Of a stretch of 64,000 nt of DNA, positions 60,335 through 64,000 are shown piece after piece; positions within the stretch are counted from its first letter, which is position 1; the number at the start of each line of letters is the position of its first letter. The position numbers and the translations under genes were made by a program. Source of the DNA: Terriglobia bacterium (GTDB lineage Bacteria; Acidobacteriota; Terriglobia; Bryobacterales; Bryobacteraceae); contig JAIQFI010000002.1 of NCBI GenBank assembly GCA_020073345.1, forward strand, positions 62,001 to 126,000, written 5' to 3'. The notes below the pieces were generated by a model that was given only the letters and a program-made list of their open reading frames with translations, did no database searches and was not told the origin of the DNA.

Positions 60335-63120
60335 CCCAACATGTCCCTAAGCGCAGCCGAGCACGAATCGCACACAGTAGGGAACTCGGCATCCTGGCCC
60401 ACCGCGGTTGAATACTTCCAGCAGCGTTCACATTTGACGCCGTCGGCGCGTTCGATGGTCGCCTTCAATTCTTCTCCGGGCTCAAACACTACTTGCGACA
60501 CGATAAAGACCGAGGGCAGTTCTGCTTCGAATCCCTGGTAGCCGGCGAGACGGACTCGCGCCTCGAGTGAAGTGCCGATCAGCTTGGCCCGCCGCGCTTC
60601 TTCGAGTGCCTTCAACGCCACGTCGCGAACTTCCATCAGGCGGTCCCACTCGGCGAGCCTGGCCGCCGGCAGACCGGATGCCACTTCCTCCGGTTCGGGG
60701 AGCAGCGCCAGGTGGACGCTTTCCGGCGCCCCGTCGGGTTTCGCCGTGTAACTCCAGACCTCTTCGGCGGTGAACGCCAGCAGCGGGGCCATCAGCCGCA
60801 CCAGCGCGTAGTGGACCCGGTAAAGTGCGGTCTGCCCGCTTCTTCGCTGGGGGCTCGATGTCGCCGCGGTGTACAACCGGTCCTTGAGGATGTCGAAATA
60901 GCGAGCACTCAGATCGGCCGTGGCGAAATCGTAAATCGCTCGATAGACTTTGTGGAACTCGAGCGTGTCATACCAGCCGCGGCAGCGCCGGATCAGATCC
61001 TCGGTGCGCGCCAGGATCCAGCGGTCGATTTCGAGCATCTCCGCCGCCGGGATGGCGTCTTTTTCAGGATTGAAATCGTGCAGGTTCCCCAGCGCGTAGC
61101 GGAACGTGTTGCGCAGCTTACGATACGCTTCGATCAAACGATCCAGGATGGTGTCCGACAGGCGGACGTCCTCGGTGAAGTCGATGGAAGCCACCCACAG
61201 ACGCAGCACGTCGGCGCCGTACTTGTTGACGATTTTTTCAGCCGCCTCGCTGCCGCTCGATTTTGAAAGCGCGCGCCCTTCACCGTCGAGCGTCCAGCCG
61301 TTGGTCGCGGTCGCACGATACGGAGCCGCGCCCTTCAATGCCACAGCCACCAGCAGCGAGCTATGGAACCAGCCGCGATACTGGTCGCCGCCTTCGAGAT
61401 ACATGTCCGACGGCCAGGGCAGGGAATTCTTCGGAGTCAGCACTGCCAGATGGCTTACTCCGGAGTCGAACCACACATCCAGAATGTCCGTTTCTTTTCG
61501 GAAGGATTTCCCGCCGCACTTGCCGCATTTGGCGTCTGGTCCAGCAAGCTCCTCCACCGATTCGGAATACCAAACGTCCACAGTATTGTGACGAAACTTG
61601 TCCACCACGCGATCCAGAATCTTGCGGTCCGTGAGCGGTTCCTGACAACCCTCGCAATAGAACACGATAATCGGCACGCCCCACAGCTTCTGGCGCGAGA
61701 TGCACCAGTCAGGCCGGGTGGCGATCATGTTGGAGATGCGCTCTTCACCCCAGGCGGGCGTCCACTTGACGGTCTTGATGGCTTTGAGCGCCCGCTCGCG
61801 CAGATTGTTCCGGTCCATGCCGATGAACCACTGCTCGGTGGCACGGAAAATTGTCGGGCGATGGCACCGCCAGCAGCGCGGATAGCTGTGCTCGATCTTG
61901 CTCTCGGCCAGCAGAGCGCCGGCGTTTTTCAGGATCTCGATGACCAGCGGGTTCGCCTGCCAGATTGTTTTTCCCAGCAGCTCTTCGGGCAACTTTCCGG
62001 CCGCGCCTTCGGCCGCAAAGAATTTTCCGGCGCCGTCAACCGGACAATAAACCGGAAGACTGTAGGTCTGTCCGATCACGTAGTCTTCCTGCCCATGGCC
62101 CGGAGCGGTGTGGACCGCGCCGGTTCCCTGTTCAAGAGTCACATGCTCACCCAGGATGCCGATTGAGTCCCGATCCAGAAATGGATGACGAAACACGGTC
62201 TTATCCAAACGCAAACCTTGAAACTCGGCAAGAACCTCGACGTCTTTCCAGCCGCAATCGAGCTCCGTCTGGGACAAAAGGTCCTTGGCGACGATGTAGA
62301 CGTCGCCCCCCGCCTGTGCGGCAACGTATGTGTAACTCGGGTGATACGAGATCGCCAGATTGGCCGGAATGGTCCAGGGCGTTGTGGTCCAGATCAAACC
62401 CCAGACGCGTTTGCCTTTTAATGCCGGATCGATAACAGTCGGGTCGGACGCCAGTGCAAAACGAACCCAGATCGACGGGCTGGTATGGTTCTCGTATTCG
62501 ACCTCGGCTTCGGCCAGCGCCGTGCGATCGTAAGTGCACCAATTGACCGGCTTTAGCCCCTTGTACACGTAGCCTTTTTCGAGGAAATCGACAAAGGCGC
62601 CGGCGATGACGGCTTCGTACTCGGCGCTCATGGTGAGGTACGGATCGGACCATCGCCCAAGCACGCCCAGGCGGATGAAATCCTTGCGCTGCAGGTCGAC
62701 GTACTTGGCTGCGTATTTGCGGCAAGCCGCCCGGATCTCGACCGGCGACATGCTGGCGCGCTTGGAGCCCAGTTCGCTTTCGACTTTGTGCTCGATGGGC
62801 AGGCCGTGGCAATCCCAGCCGGGCACGTAGGGCGAGTCGTAGCCCTCCATGGTCTTCACCTTGACGATGAAATCCTTCAGCAGCTTGTTCAGCGCATGAC
62901 CCAGGTGGATGTTGCCGTTGGCGTAGGGCGGCCCGTCGTGGAGGATGTACGTGGGCTTTCCCAGCCGCGCCTCACGAATCGCGTTATAAAGTCCGGACTC
63001 CTCCCAGCGGGCAAGTAGCCTGGGTTCCAGTTGCCCCAGGTTGGCCTTCATGGAGAAGTCGGTCTTGGGTAGGTGGACCGTTTTCTTCAAATCTACATTC
63101 GCGGATTTGGCGGATTCCAT
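60331..63120 (-). CDS. ileS: Isoleucyl-tRNA synthetase
   Basis: A 929-residue class I synthetase with editing domain. GPPYANGNIHLGHALNK carries the HIGH motif. The KMSKS loop reads RALSKSSG, so the first Lys is Ala but the critical second Lys is kept. Four Cys at the C-terminus (CERCW...CDSC) bind zinc. The start at 63120 (MESAKSANVDLKK) is used; extension to 63204 gives residues unlike the family. It is co-translated with lspA and divergent from carD. Confidence 0.95.
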   Translation of the reverse strand: MESAKSANVDLKKTVHLPKTDFSMKANLGQLEPRLLARWEESGLYNAIREARLGKPTYILHDGPPYANGNIHLGHALNKLLKDFIVKVKTMEGYDSPYVPGWDCHGLPIEHKVESELGSKRASMSPVEIRAACRKYAAKYVDLQRKDFIRLGVLGRWSDPYLTMSAEYEAVIAGAFVDFLEKGYVYKGLKPVNWCTYDRTALAEAEVEYENHTSPSIWVRFALASDPTVIDPALKGKRVWGLIWTTTPWTIPANLAISYHPSYTYVAAQAGGDVYIVAKDLLSQTELDCGWKDVEVLAEFQGLRLDKTVFRHPFLDRDSIGILGEHVTLEQGTGAVHTAPGHGQEDYVIGQTYSLPVYCPVDGAGKFFAAEGAAGKLPEELLGKTIWQANPLVIEILKNAGALLAESKIEHSYPRCWRCHRPTIFRATEQWFIGMDRNNLRERALKAIKTVKWTPAWGEERISNMIATRPDWCISRQKLWGVPIIVFYCEGCQEPLTDRKILDRVVDKFRHNTVDVWYSESVEELAGPDAKCGKCGGKSFRKETDILDVWFDSGVSHLAVLTPKNSLPWPSDMYLEGGDQYRGWFHSSLLVAVALKGAAPYRATATNGWTLDGEGRALSKSSGSEAAEKIVNKYGADVLRLWVASIDFTEDVRLSDTILDRLIEAYRKLRNTFRYALGNLHDFNPEKDAIPAAEMLEIDRWILARTEDLIRRCRGWYDTLEFHKVYRAIYDFATADLSARYFDILKDRLYTAATSSPQRRSGQTALYRVHYALVRLMAPLLAFTAEEVWSYTAKPDGAPESVHLALLPEPEEVASGLPAARLAEWDRLMEVRDVALKALEEARRAKLIGTSLEARVRLAGYQGFEAELPSVFIVSQVVFEPGEELKATIERADGVKCERCWKYSTAVGQDAEFPTVCDSCSAALRDMLG

Positions 63121-63220
63121 CGCGGTATTCTTCTCATCGTAACCGATATAATTGGGCCGGGTCCAGAAGACCTTCAGAATCAATGAACTAGCCGCAGTAC
63201 CCAAATGGCATACTTTGTTA

Positions 63221-63249
63221 TTGACAGTAAATGAAGTTCAGATTAAGAT
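63221..63249 (+). promoter_or_regulatory. Sigma-70 promoter of carD
   Basis: TTGACA (63221-63226), a 17-base spacer and TAAGAT (63244-63249). The -35 is perfect and the -10 matches four of six. The carD ATG is about 45 bases beyond the predicted start site. No overlapping regulator site is evident. Confidence 0.65.
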
Positions 63250-63301
63250 GCTTTGAGCCTATTGGGCGGGCCACGATCGCTCCGGCACAGGTGCTTCAGG
63301 C

Positions 63302-63811
63302 ATGACTTTCCAAGTTGGAGAGAAGGTGGTTTACCCCAATCATGGGGTCGCTACCATCGAGAACATCAGTTCGAGGGCCTTTGCGGGCAATCTCGAACGC
63401 TTTTACCTCCTTAGAATCACTTACAACAGTCTCACCGTGATGGTTCCGTTCTCGCATGTAGGAGAACTGCGCCTGCGCCGCGTCACGCGCAACGGCGAGC
63501 TGGCCCGCGTGGTGAACTTCCTCTCTGAGGGCAGCTGCACGCGCTATCACGATTGGAAGGACCGCTTCAAGGACAACACCGAAAAGATGCGCGACGGCAG
63601 TCTTCTGGCCGTTGCGGAAGTGCTCAAGAGCCTGCTGATGCTGCAGACGCAGAAAGTGCTGTCGTTCCGCGAGAAGAAGATGCTGGATCGCGCGCGGCAC
63701 ATGCTGATCACCGAGCTTTCCACTTCGCGCGGCATGACCGAAGCCGAAGCCGCACAGGTACTCGAAAAGGCGCTGGTGAAGGCACAACTGCATCTGCCCG
63801 AACCGCTGTAG
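63302..63811 (+). CDS. carD: CarD-family RNA polymerase-binding regulator
   Basis: A 169-residue protein. The N-terminal Tudor-like RNA polymerase interaction domain (FQVGEKVVYPNHGVATIENI) and the helical C-terminal domain (EKMRDGSLLAVAEVLKSLLMLQ, EKKMLDRARHMLITEL) match CarD/CdnL, which binds the polymerase beta subunit and stabilises open complexes at many promoters. Mfd in this window carries the related domain. It stands opposite ileS. Confidence 0.93.
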   Translation: MTFQVGEKVVYPNHGVATIENISSRAFAGNLERFYLLRITYNSLTVMVPFSHVGELRLRRVTRNGELARVVNFLSEGSCTRYHDWKDRFKDNTEKMRDGSLLAVAEVLKSLLMLQTQKVLSFREKKMLDRARHMLITELSTSRGMTEAEAAQVLEKALVKAQLHLPEPL

Positions 63812-63858
63812 CATTCCCCGACTGTGTTAAAGCTGTCCCGATGTGTTACAGGTGAAGT

Positions 63859-63960
63859 GTGAAACGCTGGCCCTGGCAAGTATGGTTGATCGTTGTCTGC
63901 CTGGCCGGCGTGGCGTACGTGTTTGTGATGGTCCTGGTCGTAGCCAACGGGAGCGATTGA
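63859..63960 (+). CDS. 33-residue single-pass membrane microprotein
   Basis: GTG at 63859, preceded five bases upstream by AGGTGA, opens a 33-codon frame ending TGA at 63960. The product (MKRWPWQVWLIVVCLAG then VAYVFVMVLVVANGSD) has a basic, Trp-rich start and one continuous hydrophobic helix of about 22 residues. It lies 47 bases after carD. Small membrane microproteins of this shape often modulate larger membrane proteins; no partner is evident. Short length limits confidence. Confidence 0.5.
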   Translation: MKRWPWQVWLIVVCLAGVAYVFVMVLVVANGSD

Positions 63961-64000
63961 ATCCGGTCCGCTAGCAGAGAAGGTGATCGCTATCCATTTC

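Noticed and set aside
1-64000. CRISPR array, insertion sequence with transposase, or rRNA operon
   Set aside because: No regularly spaced repeats, no transposase-like protein and no rRNA-like conserved sequence were seen.

Overview
The window is a gene-dense, GC-rich bacterial chromosome segment that looks like an acidobacterium, most probably from the Solibacter/Bryobacter branch. Pointers to this are a VWA protein of the acidobacterial VWFA-related type directly behind an Oar-like TonB-dependent receptor with a carboxypeptidase-regulatory N-terminus, an LpxC/RND/TolC Gram-negative envelope gene set, CarD, and many small secreted proteins without clear homologues. The taxonomic call is an inference from gene content. 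No rRNA, tRNA or CRISPR array was found.

Layout. 1-444 is the 3' part of nadD. 437-1892 is a minus-strand ECF sigma / anti-sigma / Spy-like envelope-stress unit behind a candidate ECF promoter. 1946-4428 holds a polyprenyl synthase, a universal stress protein and an RRM-RGG RNA-binding protein. 4425-12251 is a long minus-strand run: icd, purE, a secreted acetamidase-like protein, a sirtuin, larC, metG and tatD. 12324-15621 has small accessory genes (a three-repeat secreted protein, an FxLYD-like protein, a PQQ-type sugar dehydrogenase, an HTH regulator, a membrane protein and a VOC protein). 15634-18375 is a decayed prophage: paired hairpins, a perfect 10-bp inverted repeat over a GTG start, a small gene disrupted at an A9 run, and a chimera of a terminase N-terminus with a phage tail protein. 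An orphan Wzt-type ABC ATPase and an M24 peptidase follow.

20752-26427 contains small and membrane proteins, a ring-cleaving dioxygenase and the lpxC / barrel / pgsA / argH operon. 26569-30889 carries polA, a GT39-like glycosyltransferase and a cytochrome c-HhH fusion. 30879-36860 carries mfd and the purC-cvpA-HAD operon. 36897-39735 is a GT2-methyltransferase fusion, an epimerase and a small CX5R phosphatase. recJ and an acidic hypothetical protein follow on the minus strand.

42181-48038 is a typical acidobacterial outer-membrane block: a small secreted protein, a TonB receptor with an RGG-like glycine-rich insert, and the VWA protein. 48421-59716 is a compact minus-strand operon of seven genes: TetR, an RND adaptor, pump and TolC, then a secreted aminopeptidase P and a CHASE2 kinase with a sigma-54 response regulator. 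It is read from a near-consensus promoter (TTGACG-N17-TATAAT) with a palindromic operator overlapping the likely start site. lspA and ileS are translationally coupled. carD starts from a good sigma-70 promoter (TTGACA-N17-TAAGAT), and a 33-residue membrane microprotein closes the window.

Genes are packed with many 4-bp stop/start overlaps, so translational coupling is common. The most unusual items are the collapsed prophage with its slippery gene and possible packaging-site architecture, a dispersed hairpin family seen at three places, and the efflux operon with an embedded two-component system.
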